Assembly: GCA_016195715.1 (NCBI GenBank)
Contig: JACPZA010000002.1
Location: forward strand, 1 to 43,245
DNA: 43,245 nucleotides
From: Candidatus Daviesbacteria bacterium
GTDB lineage: Bacteria; Patescibacteriota; Microgenomatia; Daviesbacterales; UBA10151
Reading direction: 5' to 3'
In this document: in pieces, positions 9,418-19,573 of the stretch
Numbering within the stretch: the stretch's first letter is position 1
Layout: each line of letters opens with the position of its first letter
Notes under the pieces: model-generated
Told to the model about the DNA's origin: nothing
The model's database searches: none
Seen by the model: the letters and a program-made list of their open reading frames with translations, nothing else
Position numbers and translations under genes: made by a program

Positions 9418-12400
9418 TTAACTTTATATATTAATATTTCCTGGTTTTCAAAGATTTTTGAGATTTCATTGTTTTCTTCTAAATTAATTTTATAGTATTT
9501 TTGCAGATAAATATATTTAATGTTTTCTTTAATAAGAAAATTTCCATTTTCTTTGCCTAAAGAATCAAAGAAAACTTTGGATTTAACTCTTTTTCTGCTG
9601 TTATCAAGATTTAAGATATCATTTTGAATTTCATCTTCCAGAAATACGGTTTTTTCCGAAAAAGCAGATACATAAGCGGTAGTCTCATAAACAAAAAGTG
9701 GAAGAGGACCTTGAAATTTTTCTCTATCATCCTTGTTAAATGGAAAAGTTAAAACCACCCCATCAGGTTGATCCTTTAGAAAACTTAATGCTTGCATTTC
9801 AAAGTTACTGATAAAAGCATGCGGACGATTATAAGTGTATCCCCAAGCAGTTGCTATTGAATTAATTGGAGTAATAATTAAGAGAAAAATAATTACAACA
9901 AAATTAATTCCTTTAGGAAATTTATCGAAAATAAAAGAAATAACAAAACCTGCAAAAAGGGCCATAAAATAAAGAAAGTAATATAAAAATTGGATAGTAT
10001 TCCAGGCAGTTCCAACTTGAGTAAAAAATAAAGGAATTAAAAAAGAAAAAATTAATATTGCAAAAATAAATTGAAGTAAAAGATCAGATCTAATTTTTTT
10101 AAATTTTAATATTGTAAAAAGTCCTAAAAATCTAACTCCCAAATTACCAATTAAAAACAAAAGAAAGCTAATCAGCTCCACCAAAAAAAATTTTAACCAC
10201 TCCTTCCTTTCAAAATAAGCAGTTCTGGCACTTGATAATTTAAGCCAGCCCACTCGATCTGGAAAGTCAATCATAGTATCTATAAGCCAAAAAGGCTGAA
10301 AAATAAAAGTACTAGAGTAGCTAAAATTAGGTAGATATATCCCTAAAGAAATTAAGCCGCCTACAACTAAAGTCAAAAATAGTCTAAAAAATAATCTGTT
10401 CCTTAAGTTTATTACCCAAATGATAAATATAGATAAAAATAAAATAATCGCCCCATAGGCTTTAAAACCTATCAAACTACCAACTAACAATCCAAGCAAA
10501 AGAGAATTTTTAAAATTATACCTCAAGGCGTTTTTAAATAAAACTAAACATGCAATGATGATAATTAGAGAAATTGCAAAAGGAGGATTTAGGTTAAAGG
10601 AAACTGCCTGATTAGCCCAAAAAGAAGATTCTCCTGAAAGAACACGCTCATGCAAATAAGTAACTATCCAACCAAAACTTCCGGCAAAATATACAAAAAA
10701 TAGGCTAGAAATTATTGCTACATTAAGTTTTTTCTCATTTATATAATCTTGAAACATTTTTTTAAACAAAACTACTGTTCCCACTCCTAACATTGTAGAA
10801 AAAAGCAAAGGATACAAACGAAAAACTAAATCAACAGGAGAAATTGTAGTTAAATTTGCAGTTAAAGATATTAATAAATCATATAAATAATGATAGTTTT
10901 TTAAAACAGCTCCTGAATAAATAGGATTTAGGGGCGGTAAATTTTTTTCTAGTTGGTTTACTAAAGCAATATGCCATACCCCATCGTGTGCATTTGGTCC
11001 CCAGAAACCTAATCCAAACCCAAAACTAAGACCAGTTTTAACAGTGGGTAGGATTTGAAAAATTATCCCTAAAAGAAGAATTAAATAAATAACCTTACTT
11101 TTTAAATCTATTCTAAATAACAATAAGTCCTTATATTTTTTACTGTATATAAAATATAAATTTATTAAAAGTAAGTAAATTGGAACAAAAAAATCAAGCC
11201 TAAGAAATCTGATAAAATAAGTAATTAAAGTAAAACTTACTAAACCTATTGTTACTGATAGAAAAACTTTTTCTAGATCCAAAAGCTCTCTTTTAAAATT
11301 CAATAAAACCATTCCAGGTATTAATAACACAAAGATACTAAACAGAAAAAACTTTATAACATCGGCCAGTAAAAAAGTTAAAGAACTTTTCAAACTCGTA
11401 TCAACATTTTCCGTATTTACCTTACTCTGATCAATGTAAGTTTTAGTTGCATTTAAAATCGTTCCATCAATAGAGGATATTACTCCATCAATTGAAATAT
11501 CTCGTAATAAAAAATCTAAGCGTCGGTTTCTTTGTGCATCATTTATATACTCAATAAAAAAGCCTTGATTGCTTTTTCCAAAATTAATACTGCTGATTCT
11601 TCCTTCATCAATCAAAAAGTTGCGATGAAAACTTACATCATCTAAAACTCTTGTTGCGGCTGTTGCAAAATTTAAGTTCTGGCATAGTTTTTCATAACAT
11701 AACTGTTCTTGAGATTCTAAATATTGTCTGACATCTCTTATTACACTTCCCTCTGAATTATAAAACCATCCTACCCTATAATAGGGGTTCATAAACCAGA
11801 CAGTTTTTCTACTTGATCCAAGGGGATCATCTGCTATAACAATCTGCTCAGGTGAAACCTCTGGAAAACTAGATTTATACCATTTAGCAAAATCATTCAT
11901 TGTAACAACCAAAAATTGCCCAGATTTTTGTTTGGTAGAAATTACATTTATTTGATTTAAGTATTCATTTTTATATTTACTCCAAGAGTAAGAATTTTCT
12001 AAACCAACAACTAATTGATTAAATTTATTAAATTTTTGATTTGTATAAATATCAACTAGCTTAGAAAAATAGTTAATGTCTAAGCTGTGGTAGTCTATAT
12101 AGTCATTTGCTTGAACTGAATAAGTGCTTTCCTCAACTGCTTTACCGTATCCATTAACCGGGTCTCTAGCAGCCCATTGCATTACCACAATAGGAAGCTT
12201 ATCCTCCAAAGTTTGGGCAGGTGCTAAGGTATTTCTTTTTTGAGGATAATAGGGAGACTGCCAATATTGTCCCCAAATTTGATAATTATCTGTCGAGTAT
12301 TGATCAGCTACAATTAGTGCAGAGTTTATTTGATATTTTTTCTGCATATATTGAAGTGAATAAGCATCAACAAACCAAGCTCCAACAGATTTTGGATAAA

Positions 12401-12854
12401 ATCCAAAATTTTTTTTGAAGTCTTCAAAAGCAGAGTCAATTAGTTTTTCTCGATTCTTTACAGAATAGCCTGTTAGAAAAACACTTCCAGCAGAATGCCA
12501 GTTTGCTGATTTCTGATATTCTACCTTGGCTTGATTTGTCCAGCTCGGGGTGATTTCTAAAAAAAGTCCCAACTCATCTGTAGAAGATATTAATTTTAAA
12601 ATCTTGATAATATTTTGATCCAAAAGAGTATCAGGTCTAATTAACCAAGTTGCAACTATATTTTGAGATTTTAGAATTTGCTGTTGACCAGCAATTGCAT
12701 CAGTTGGTTTTTGATCCTTCAGTTCCCAAAAATCATTTCCTCTAACAGGGTTAACAACAGTTACAAAAGAATTTTGGTCAGCTAAAATTTTATTTGGAAA
12801 AATTATCAAAAACAAAGATAAAAATATTGCTAAAAATCCTAAAATTTTAAACAT
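9414..12854 (-). CDS. Fusion: signal peptide + extracytoplasmic polysaccharide-deacetylase/GH-like beta/alpha-barrel domain + polytopic GT-C-like domain
   Basis: N-terminal hydrophobic segment; soluble region with SVKNREKLIDSAFEDFKKNFGFYPKSVGAWFVDAYSLQYMQKKYQINSALI, resembling the NodB-fold core pattern; C-terminal half paralogous to 7396..9417. Confidence 0.6.
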   Translation of the reverse strand: MFKILGFLAIFLSLFLIIFPNKILADQNSFVTVVNPVRGNDFWELKDQKPTDAIAGQQQILKSQNIVATWLIRPDTLLDQNIIKILKLISSTDELGLFLEITPSWTNQAKVEYQKSANWHSAGSVFLTGYSVKNREKLIDSAFEDFKKNFGFYPKSVGAWFVDAYSLQYMQKKYQINSALIVADQYSTDNYQIWGQYWQSPYYPQKRNTLAPAQTLEDKLPIVVMQWAARDPVNGYGKAVEESTYSVQANDYIDYHSLDINYFSKLVDIYTNQKFNKFNQLVVGLENSYSWSKYKNEYLNQINVISTKQKSGQFLVVTMNDFAKWYKSSFPEVSPEQIVIADDPLGSSRKTVWFMNPYYRVGWFYNSEGSVIRDVRQYLESQEQLCYEKLCQNLNFATAATRVLDDVSFHRNFLIDEGRISSINFGKSNQGFFIEYINDAQRNRRLDFLLRDISIDGVISSIDGTILNATKTYIDQSKVNTENVDTSLKSSLTFLLADVIKFFLFSIFVLLIPGMVLLNFKRELLDLEKVFLSVTIGLVSFTLITYFIRFLRLDFFVPIYLLLINLYFIYSKKYKDLLLFRIDLKSKVIYLILLLGIIFQILPTVKTGLSFGFGLGFWGPNAHDGVWHIALVNQLEKNLPPLNPIYSGAVLKNYHYLYDLLISLTANLTTISPVDLVFRLYPLLFSTMLGVGTVVLFKKMFQDYINEKKLNVAIISSLFFVYFAGSFGWIVTYLHERVLSGESSFWANQAVSFNLNPPFAISLIIIIACLVLFKNALRYNFKNSLLLGLLVGSLIGFKAYGAIILFLSIFIIWVINLRNRLFFRLFLTLVVGGLISLGIYLPNFSYSSTFIFQPFWLIDTMIDFPDRVGWLKLSSARTAYFERKEWLKFFLVELISFLLFLIGNLGVRFLGLFTILKFKKIRSDLLLQFIFAILIFSFLIPLFFTQVGTAWNTIQFLYYFLYFMALFAGFVISFIFDKFPKGINFVVIIFLLIITPINSIATAWGYTYNRPHAFISNFEMQALSFLKDQPDGVVLTFPFNKDDREKFQGPLPLFVYETTAYVSAFSEKTVFLEDEIQNDILNLDNSRKRVKSKVFFDSLGKENGNFLIKENIKYIYLQKYYKINLEENNEISKIFENQEILIYKVK

Positions 12855-14316
12855 TCTTAAGTGCTTTGATGTCTTTGATTATCCTATCTTTACCAAATAA
12901 ATAAACCACACCGATATAAATTAATGCTCCTAAAATTATCGTCGGGATTAAACTCAATTTGCTTCTAACAAAATTTTCAGAAAAAAGATACATTAAGCCA
13001 GCCATTAAAATTGCTGCACCAGTTGGTAGAATAATTGCCTCCATCACTTTAATTGGCAAAATTCTTTTAACTAAAATAATTGTCATGACCGAGCTAAAAG
13101 AAATTATGAAAGAGGCAATTCCTACACCTAAGTATCCATAATAATAAGTCAAGACTGGTGTTAAAATCCAAGTTAAAACAGTCCACATAATCATTAACTT
13201 TAGAGTTTGTTTAATATGACCTGTAGCATTTAAAGTATTTGTTAATGTAGTAGAAATTACCGCCCAGTAAGTAGAAAATGCGAATAGATAAAAACTCGAC
13301 ATTGCAGGTTGCCATTTACTTGAAACTACAAAAGTTACAACCGATGGTAAAATTGCTCCCAACCCAAAAAGTGCTGGATAAACAAATAAGGCTGTTAAAA
13401 ACAGTGACTTATCAACAGCTATACTTAAAGACTCTTTATCATCTTGTAAACGCGAAAAAGCTGGAAAAGTAATTCTAATAATCACATTCATTATCTCAAG
13501 AGGTAAAAAAGCAATTGCTTGAGCCCAAGTTATATAACCAATTCCAGTTGGACCAACTAATCTTGCAATAACCAAAGGGACTAACCGATCCTTAGTCAGT
13601 GCCAATAAATTATTTACTTGATAAGGAACTCCAAAAGATAATAATTTTTTAGCTGATATTTTATCTATTCCAAAACCAATTTTAGTTGGAGCAAGTATAT
13701 AAATTACGATAACTCCAACTACCCCTCTGGCTAAAATGGCTATCGAGAAACTCCAAATATCAAATTTTGCTAAAACTGCGGCAATTAATACCCCATTAAA
13801 AATTACGGTTTCTAAAACCTCAACAAAAACTAAGGGATTAAATTTAAGTTGTCGCTCTAACATGACAGAAGGAATTACTTTGAGTGAAGAAAGGAAAAAG
13901 GATATTCCCAAAACTCTTATTAACCAAATCCCGGAATCATTTAAGCTATAAAAATTTCCTAAATAAGGAGCCCCAAAAATAATAATTAAACTTAAAAACC
14001 CAACAATGATTTGCTGAATTGTAAAAGTAGTTTTAATATCTGAATATTCAATGTCTTCTTTTTTTTGAATTAGTGAAGCGGCTAAACCAATGTCAGAAAA
14101 AAAAGCAAAAAATGAAACTATCGCAGTTGCGATATTAAAAATTCCTAAAGTTTCAACCGAAAGCAACCTGGCTAACACGATGTTAATAGAAATAAACCCT
14201 ATTGCCCGAAGGAGTATTTGTCTAGCAAAAAGAGAAACAAATGAACTCTTTAGTCTTTTTTTAATCTCAGGAAGGGACAACTTTGATTTGCCGGTATCAT
14301 CATCCATATCCTCCAT
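12847..14316 (-). CDS. Wzx-like polysaccharide flippase (MOP superfamily, lipopolysaccharide biosynthesis protein)
   Basis: RQILLRAIGFISINIVLARLLSVETLGIFNIATAIVSFFAFFSDIGLAASLIQKKE; regularly spaced TM helices. Confidence 0.88.
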   Translation of the reverse strand: MEDMDDDTGKSKLSLPEIKKRLKSSFVSLFARQILLRAIGFISINIVLARLLSVETLGIFNIATAIVSFFAFFSDIGLAASLIQKKEDIEYSDIKTTFTIQQIIVGFLSLIIIFGAPYLGNFYSLNDSGIWLIRVLGISFFLSSLKVIPSVMLERQLKFNPLVFVEVLETVIFNGVLIAAVLAKFDIWSFSIAILARGVVGVIVIYILAPTKIGFGIDKISAKKLLSFGVPYQVNNLLALTKDRLVPLVIARLVGPTGIGYITWAQAIAFLPLEIMNVIIRITFPAFSRLQDDKESLSIAVDKSLFLTALFVYPALFGLGAILPSVVTFVVSSKWQPAMSSFYLFAFSTYWAVISTTLTNTLNATGHIKQTLKLMIMWTVLTWILTPVLTYYYGYLGVGIASFIISFSSVMTIILVKRILPIKVMEAIILPTGAAILMAGLMYLFSENFVRSKLSLIPTIILGALIYIGVVYLFGKDRIIKDIKALKNV

Positions 14317-14352
14317 TTTAGCAGAATTAAACCAAGCGTAGATATCTTTTGC

Positions 14353-14358
14353 TATAAT
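14353..14358 (+). promoter_or_regulatory. Extended -10 box TGC-TATAAT, 8 nt upstream of ATG (putative leaderless promoter)
   Basis: Sequence tttTGCTATAATttctaattATG; no recognisable -35. Confidence 0.5.
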
Positions 14359-14366
14359 TTCTAATT

Positions 14367-14921
14367 ATGACTTATGCTTTAATTTATAAGCCCCAGATTG
14401 ATACTTCTTTAATTGATATGTTTCAACAGGAATACGATCCCTATTATCATTTAGCAGGTGCCCATTTTACCCTAATATTTCCTACTCCAGAAATGATTGG
14501 TGAAGATCAATTAATACAACACATAAAAAATACTTTAGATAGGTGGAAGCCCTTTAAAATTCATATACAAGGATTGGAAAAATCCTGGGATAACTGGCTT
14601 TATTTACTAGTACAAGAAGGCAACAGTGAGTTAACAAAATTGCATGATGAATTATATGCTGGAATTATGAGCCCCTTCTTAAGAAAAGATCTACCCTACA
14701 TTCCCCATATAGGACTAGGTCTATTCATTAAAAGAAAGAGGGATTATAAGGTAACTAATCCTAGGCGACTATCTTTTAATCAATCTGAGTTTGAGAGGGT
14801 ATACAAAAAAGCTAAATCTCTCAATCTTAACTATGAGACCATGGTAGAAAAATTAGAATTAGTTAAACTAGATAACGAATTAAAAAAGATTGTCTGGGTT
14901 AAAAAGTTCATACTAAAATAA
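14367..14921 (+). CDS. 2H phosphoesterase / 2'-5' RNA ligase-like protein
   Basis: Two H motifs, HFTLIFPTP and HIGLGLF, in a ~184-aa protein. Confidence 0.65.
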   Translation: MTYALIYKPQIDTSLIDMFQQEYDPYYHLAGAHFTLIFPTPEMIGEDQLIQHIKNTLDRWKPFKIHIQGLEKSWDNWLYLLVQEGNSELTKLHDELYAGIMSPFLRKDLPYIPHIGLGLFIKRKRDYKVTNPRRLSFNQSEFERVYKKAKSLNLNYETMVEKLELVKLDNELKKIVWVKKFILK

Positions 14922-14926
14922 TTCCC

Positions 14927-16189
14927 CTATCTGTTTTCTCTAAAGTAGATATAAATATAATACACTGCAGACCCTACAAATATTGTCTGAAAAATACTTC
15001 GCATAAAATTATAATCTGGAGTTACTCCTAAAATTTGCCAAATACTAATAGAATTATAAAGGCTTGGAAAAATTGGAGAAAATAATCCTAAAGTTAACCC
15101 AGGGTCAAAAAAGAATAATAAACAAAACCAGCTTATATAAATTAGACTTTTTGCTAAAAAGTTTTTAAGATTTGTTAGAGCTGCTTCTATTATTAAAAAT
15201 GGTGTTAACCAAAGTAACCATTGAGGGTGATAATGAGTGAAAATAAAAAATATTAGAAGAGTAATTAGATATCTTTGCCAAAGATTTTCTGCAGAAATTT
15301 TATTTCTAAAAAACAATAGATAAAAAAAGATTAGTGTTGCTAAAAATAAAATTATTGATTCCCCACCAGATATCGGAATCTGCGCATAAAAGCTTTTCAG
15401 AGTTTGCCCGGCTAAAAGAGCCGAACTTCTAAACCCATGTGATGGTAAAAACGGAAGAATTAAGATTAAGTAAGGTAGAATTGAAACAATTAAAATTTTG
15501 ATTCTTTCTTGCCAATTTTCAGTTAAACTCATTAAGGGTATTACTAAAAACAAAGGATAGATTTTAAAAGTTGCACCTATCCCTAAACTTAAACTAGAAA
15601 GTAATAATTTTTTTTCGGAAACTTTTTCGCTACTTGCTTTCAGCAAAAAAAGTGAAAGTATAGTAAAAAAAGTCGGAATAATATCAAATTGCCCTTCAAA
15701 AAAAGAAGCAAATATAGCAATTGGATTAAACATCCACATCCCAAGTATCATTAACTTTTGCCTAGGAGAGCTGAATAGTTTAGTAAGCAAAACTGCACTA
15801 GCTATATCAAACGCTAAAAGGGGTAACTTTAAAGTTAAAAGGTGGAAAAATAAAATTGGTGCTCCCAAAACTGCTTTGGTGTTAAATAAGAAATTAGCAA
15901 TAAAATTATTTCCAACTAAAAAACTAAAAATTAATGATATTCCTCCTAAGAAAAAATAAACTGCTGGGGGATAATTAAAATTAAAGTTAGGAAAAGTTTT
16001 TAAAACTTGCTCACAACCCAAAATACTGGGTAAGTTAGGAAAAAAATCATAAAAACTTAAAATATATCCTTTCTGCAAAACAAATGTGGCTAAATCATAA
16101 GTTTGAATATCTGAATGATAAGTAAAAGGGGAAGCTAGTAGACGAAACAAAATACCTATTCCTAATATAATCCAAATTTTCTGTCTCAT
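14927..16189 (-). CDS. GT-C-like polytopic mannosyltransferase/glycosyltransferase (PIG-M/GT87-like)
   Basis: YHSDIQTYDLATFV first loop; NYPPAVYFFLGG; MFNPIAIFASFFEGQFDIIPTFF; ATFKIYPLFL; ~10 TM helices. Confidence 0.65.
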   Translation of the reverse strand: MRQKIWIILGIGILFRLLASPFTYHSDIQTYDLATFVLQKGYILSFYDFFPNLPSILGCEQVLKTFPNFNFNYPPAVYFFLGGISLIFSFLVGNNFIANFLFNTKAVLGAPILFFHLLTLKLPLLAFDIASAVLLTKLFSSPRQKLMILGMWMFNPIAIFASFFEGQFDIIPTFFTILSLFLLKASSEKVSEKKLLLSSLSLGIGATFKIYPLFLVIPLMSLTENWQERIKILIVSILPYLILILPFLPSHGFRSSALLAGQTLKSFYAQIPISGGESIILFLATLIFFYLLFFRNKISAENLWQRYLITLLIFFIFTHYHPQWLLWLTPFLIIEAALTNLKNFLAKSLIYISWFCLLFFFDPGLTLGLFSPIFPSLYNSISIWQILGVTPDYNFMRSIFQTIFVGSAVYYIYIYFRENR

Positions 16190-17904
16190 TACCTTGATAA
16201 TACACTAACTAATCTTTTTCCTCCAACAGAAAACTTAAAAAAAGAAAATATCAAAGAAACAATTATTCCAAAAACTGAAATTAAATCTAAAAGAATTTTT
16301 AATTGAGTTTCTGCAAAAAAGATTGAAATTTTATGGGCTCCAGATGGAACTTTGAAAGTAATCTGCCCAAATGGACTACCTGGACTAATAGGTACATTTT
16401 TATTATCAACTAAAACTTTCCATCCTGGAAATAAATATTTGTTATAAGAAATTGTTAAAGATTGACTTGAAATTGTTTTAAACTGACTATTTAAATCGGC
16501 ATCAGCTTTTAAATTTTGAATAATTGGATATTGCTGATTTAAAAGTGGATAATTTTTACTGGGACGATAAAGAGTATTTAATGGTAACCTTAAATACTCT
16601 TCTTGAATTTCAAGATACTTCTTGTTGGCAATTGGAGTAGGGATATATCGCTTTAAGAAATAATCATCCATTCTTCCCAAAAAATCATGGGGCCTAAAAA
16701 TATTAAAGCTTAATAAGATTGTTAGGACGATTAAAAATATTCCTATAAACTGATTAAATTTTATTTCTTCTAAAGTTATTATAAATATTGGAGTTACAAA
16801 AGTTGTAATTATCAAAAAGCGCCAAGGGAATTGAAAGTATGGAAGCAATGGTAAATTATCCCAGATAAAAGTGGAGCGATAATTCATCATTAATCCTGCC
16901 ATTAAAAAACTAATAATTGACCAAACCAAAATAATTTTTTGCAAAGTTGAGTATTTCTTTAAATAAAAAAATAATAAAATTATCCCTGAAGCAAATAAAA
17001 TTAAATTTGATATTCCAATAAAAAAAGACATCCCATCATATGGTCCTGGTACTGATGCCCCGTAACCCCAATATGGTTTAAAAAGTTGCAATAAGGTTGG
17101 AAAATGATCTTTGAAATTAAAAACAGTATCATATTTCATTAGCCCACTATCAACTAATGCTGGTAGCCAGAAATATATTCCGGAGAGTAAACCTAAAAAA
17201 AACGTTAAAAAAATTTGTAGGATCGATTTAAGCTTTTGCTTACTATGAAAAATTATCATTAAAATTCCAAGTAGCAAACAAAAAGGAAAGAACATATAAA
17301 TAGTTATATTGTGCGACAAGGTAAGGGCGAGTAGAGAGAGGCTCCCAATACCTATCCATTTAAAATTTAATTTCTTCTCTTCAAATTTAGTTAATTTTAT
17401 AAAAGCTAATGTCAATACTGGTAAAAATACAAAAGTTAGGGCCTCCCCTACTGCTCCTCTAACATAAGTATCCGTTGAACGATATGGAGTATATAAATAA
17501 ATTAACGATCCTGCTAAACTTAAAAACTTGGAACTAAATTCTTTTAATAAAAAAAACATTGTAAAAGCTGATAAACTTAAACTAACTAAGAAAACCCCTT
17601 TAACAGAGTCTACTAAGGATAACCCCAGCAAATGAAAAATTTCACCTATGTAAAAAGGCAGAGGAAAAACAAAATTAAATAATGGATAACCAAAACCAAA
17701 ACTTAAATCTGGTACAAATCTTGGCGGGATCTGGCCTATCCTTAAAACTTTATCCATTTCAAAAAGCCAACCGATATGTAAGTCATCTGAAGCGCCATAA
17801 AATCCTGGAATAAATAATGCCCAAATTGCAGGTATTGAAAAAACTATTAATGCAAGCCACCAATATTTTTCTAAACTAACTATTAAAAAGTTTATTTTTT
17901 CCAT
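16189..17904 (-). CDS. '6-pyruvoyl-tetrahydropterin synthase-related' family membrane protein, YfhO-like C-terminus (copy 3)
   Basis: SDDLHIGWLFEMDKVLRIGQIPPRFVPDLSFGFGYPLFNFVFPLPFYIGEIFHLLG; C-terminal LFPGWKVLVDNKNVPISPGSPFGQITFKVPSGAHKISIFF. Confidence 0.75.
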   Translation of the reverse strand: MEKINFLIVSLEKYWWLALIVFSIPAIWALFIPGFYGASDDLHIGWLFEMDKVLRIGQIPPRFVPDLSFGFGYPLFNFVFPLPFYIGEIFHLLGLSLVDSVKGVFLVSLSLSAFTMFFLLKEFSSKFLSLAGSLIYLYTPYRSTDTYVRGAVGEALTFVFLPVLTLAFIKLTKFEEKKLNFKWIGIGSLSLLALTLSHNITIYMFFPFCLLLGILMIIFHSKQKLKSILQIFLTFFLGLLSGIYFWLPALVDSGLMKYDTVFNFKDHFPTLLQLFKPYWGYGASVPGPYDGMSFFIGISNLILFASGIILLFFYLKKYSTLQKIILVWSIISFLMAGLMMNYRSTFIWDNLPLLPYFQFPWRFLIITTFVTPIFIITLEEIKFNQFIGIFLIVLTILLSFNIFRPHDFLGRMDDYFLKRYIPTPIANKKYLEIQEEYLRLPLNTLYRPSKNYPLLNQQYPIIQNLKADADLNSQFKTISSQSLTISYNKYLFPGWKVLVDNKNVPISPGSPFGQITFKVPSGAHKISIFFAETQLKILLDLISVFGIIVSLIFSFFKFSVGGKRLVSVLSR

Positions 17905-19573
17905 ATCTTGTAATAATTAATAAAGTTATTAAGGAAATTAACGAAAGCATATTGGAAGTTTGTCTAATTGATGTATCTTTAAATTGACCAACAACTTGAT
18001 AATTACCAGGAACTAAGTCTAATCTAATTCTTCCTAAAAGATTTTGATGACTATGGGGATATAATTTTTGATTTACAAAGGTTTGCCAATTTGGAAATTC
18101 AAAAACTGGCACTTCAATATTCGCTTTATCAAAAACATTAACATTAAATTTAAACTTATTAGAATAATTTAAAAAATTGCTAACTTCAGCCTTACCTGAA
18201 ATTACCAGTGGTAAGATTGGCGCTTTTTCTCTTGGTTCATAAGCGGTCTTTGGTAGATAATCATTAATAGCAGCTTTTTGCTGATCTTCAAATAATTTTC
18301 CAGAAAGTTTTTCCTGATCTGTCAAATTTGGATAAAAAGTTTCTGGCTTAAAAAAACTAAAATTTAATAAAATAGTCAAGCTTGATAATAAAATCGAACT
18401 AGCTAATTGCCATTTTTTATTTTTAAAAATTAGAATTAAATAGCCTCCAAGCAAACTTGATGAAAAAATTGTTAAAGCTAAAAACCTCCAAGGAAATTGA
18501 GTATACTGAAGCAGATCAATTTTTTCCCAGACAAATGCAGATTTATTATGCATCATAAATATTGATCCAATAAAAACAACAAACAAGAAAATTATTAATA
18601 TGAATTGATTTTTATTAAATAAATAGAGAAATTTATTAAATAATTTAATTAAAGAGATTGGTATTAAGATAATCCCTAATCCAACTAACCACCAATGCGG
18701 CCAACCAATTTGGAAAGAAATTGTATCATTTATCCCTGGAGTTGAGGCACCATATCCCCAAAATCTACTTATAAAGATTTGTTCAACTGTAACAAAATGG
18801 GCTCTAAAATTTAAATCCATAATTCGAAGTGAATCAGTATTAACTAAAGATTTTTCTACAAAAGCTGGAAGTATAAAAAAAGCTGATAATCCTATTCCTA
18901 AAACTAAACTTCCGAATATTAAGATTAGTGATTTATTTTTTTTCCCGAAAAATAATAACAAAAAGATATAGATAAACCAAACTGGAATAAAAAAAAGTGT
19001 CATGATATTATGAGTTGTTAAAAAAGCTGCAAGTGCTAAGGTATTTAACAAAAAATATTTTTTTGATTTTTCCTGAATTAATTTCAAACTAAAATAAAAA
19101 AGCAAAGGAGCTAGCGTAATAGAAAAACTTTCTGTCACATCTCCTCTAACGTATGCATCAAGTGCTTTATATGGAGCAAACATGTATAAGATACCAGCAA
19201 AAAATCCCCCAAACTTATTAGTTAATTCTTTTGCAAGTAAATACATAAAAACTCCACCAAAGGTTAAAGGTAAGAAAAAAAGTATTTTAGCCGATCCAAT
19301 ATATCCAAAAACAAAACTCAAAATTGCCCCCAAATAGTAAGGAAAAACTCCATAATAATTAAACAAAGGAAAACCATTTCCATATCCCATATCTGGCACC
19401 CATCGACAAGGTATTTGTAAATCAAAAATACATTTTCTCATTTCAAATATTCTCATTATTTGCAAGTCATCATGATGAGAAAAATACCCTGGTAAAAGTA
19501 ATGGCCAAATGATAAACAGTGAAAGAAACAGTAAAATTAAAATTGGCCAATCTTTAAGAAAAATTGCTTTCAT
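17876..19573 (-). CDS. '6-pyruvoyl-tetrahydropterin synthase-related' family membrane protein, YfhO-like C-terminus (copy 2)
   Basis: HDDLQIMRIFEMRKCIFDLQIPCRWVPDMGYGNGFPLFNYYGVFPYYLGAI; FPNWQTFVNQKLYPHSHQNLLGRIRLDLVPGNYQVVGQF. Confidence 0.75.
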   Translation of the reverse strand: MKAIFLKDWPILILLFLSLFIIWPLLLPGYFSHHDDLQIMRIFEMRKCIFDLQIPCRWVPDMGYGNGFPLFNYYGVFPYYLGAILSFVFGYIGSAKILFFLPLTFGGVFMYLLAKELTNKFGGFFAGILYMFAPYKALDAYVRGDVTESFSITLAPLLFYFSLKLIQEKSKKYFLLNTLALAAFLTTHNIMTLFFIPVWFIYIFLLLFFGKKNKSLILIFGSLVLGIGLSAFFILPAFVEKSLVNTDSLRIMDLNFRAHFVTVEQIFISRFWGYGASTPGINDTISFQIGWPHWWLVGLGIILIPISLIKLFNKFLYLFNKNQFILIIFLFVVFIGSIFMMHNKSAFVWEKIDLLQYTQFPWRFLALTIFSSSLLGGYLILIFKNKKWQLASSILLSSLTILLNFSFFKPETFYPNLTDQEKLSGKLFEDQQKAAINDYLPKTAYEPREKAPILPLVISGKAEVSNFLNYSNKFKFNVNVFDKANIEVPVFEFPNWQTFVNQKLYPHSHQNLLGRIRLDLVPGNYQVVGQFKDTSIRQTSNMLSLISLITLLIITRYGKNKLFNS

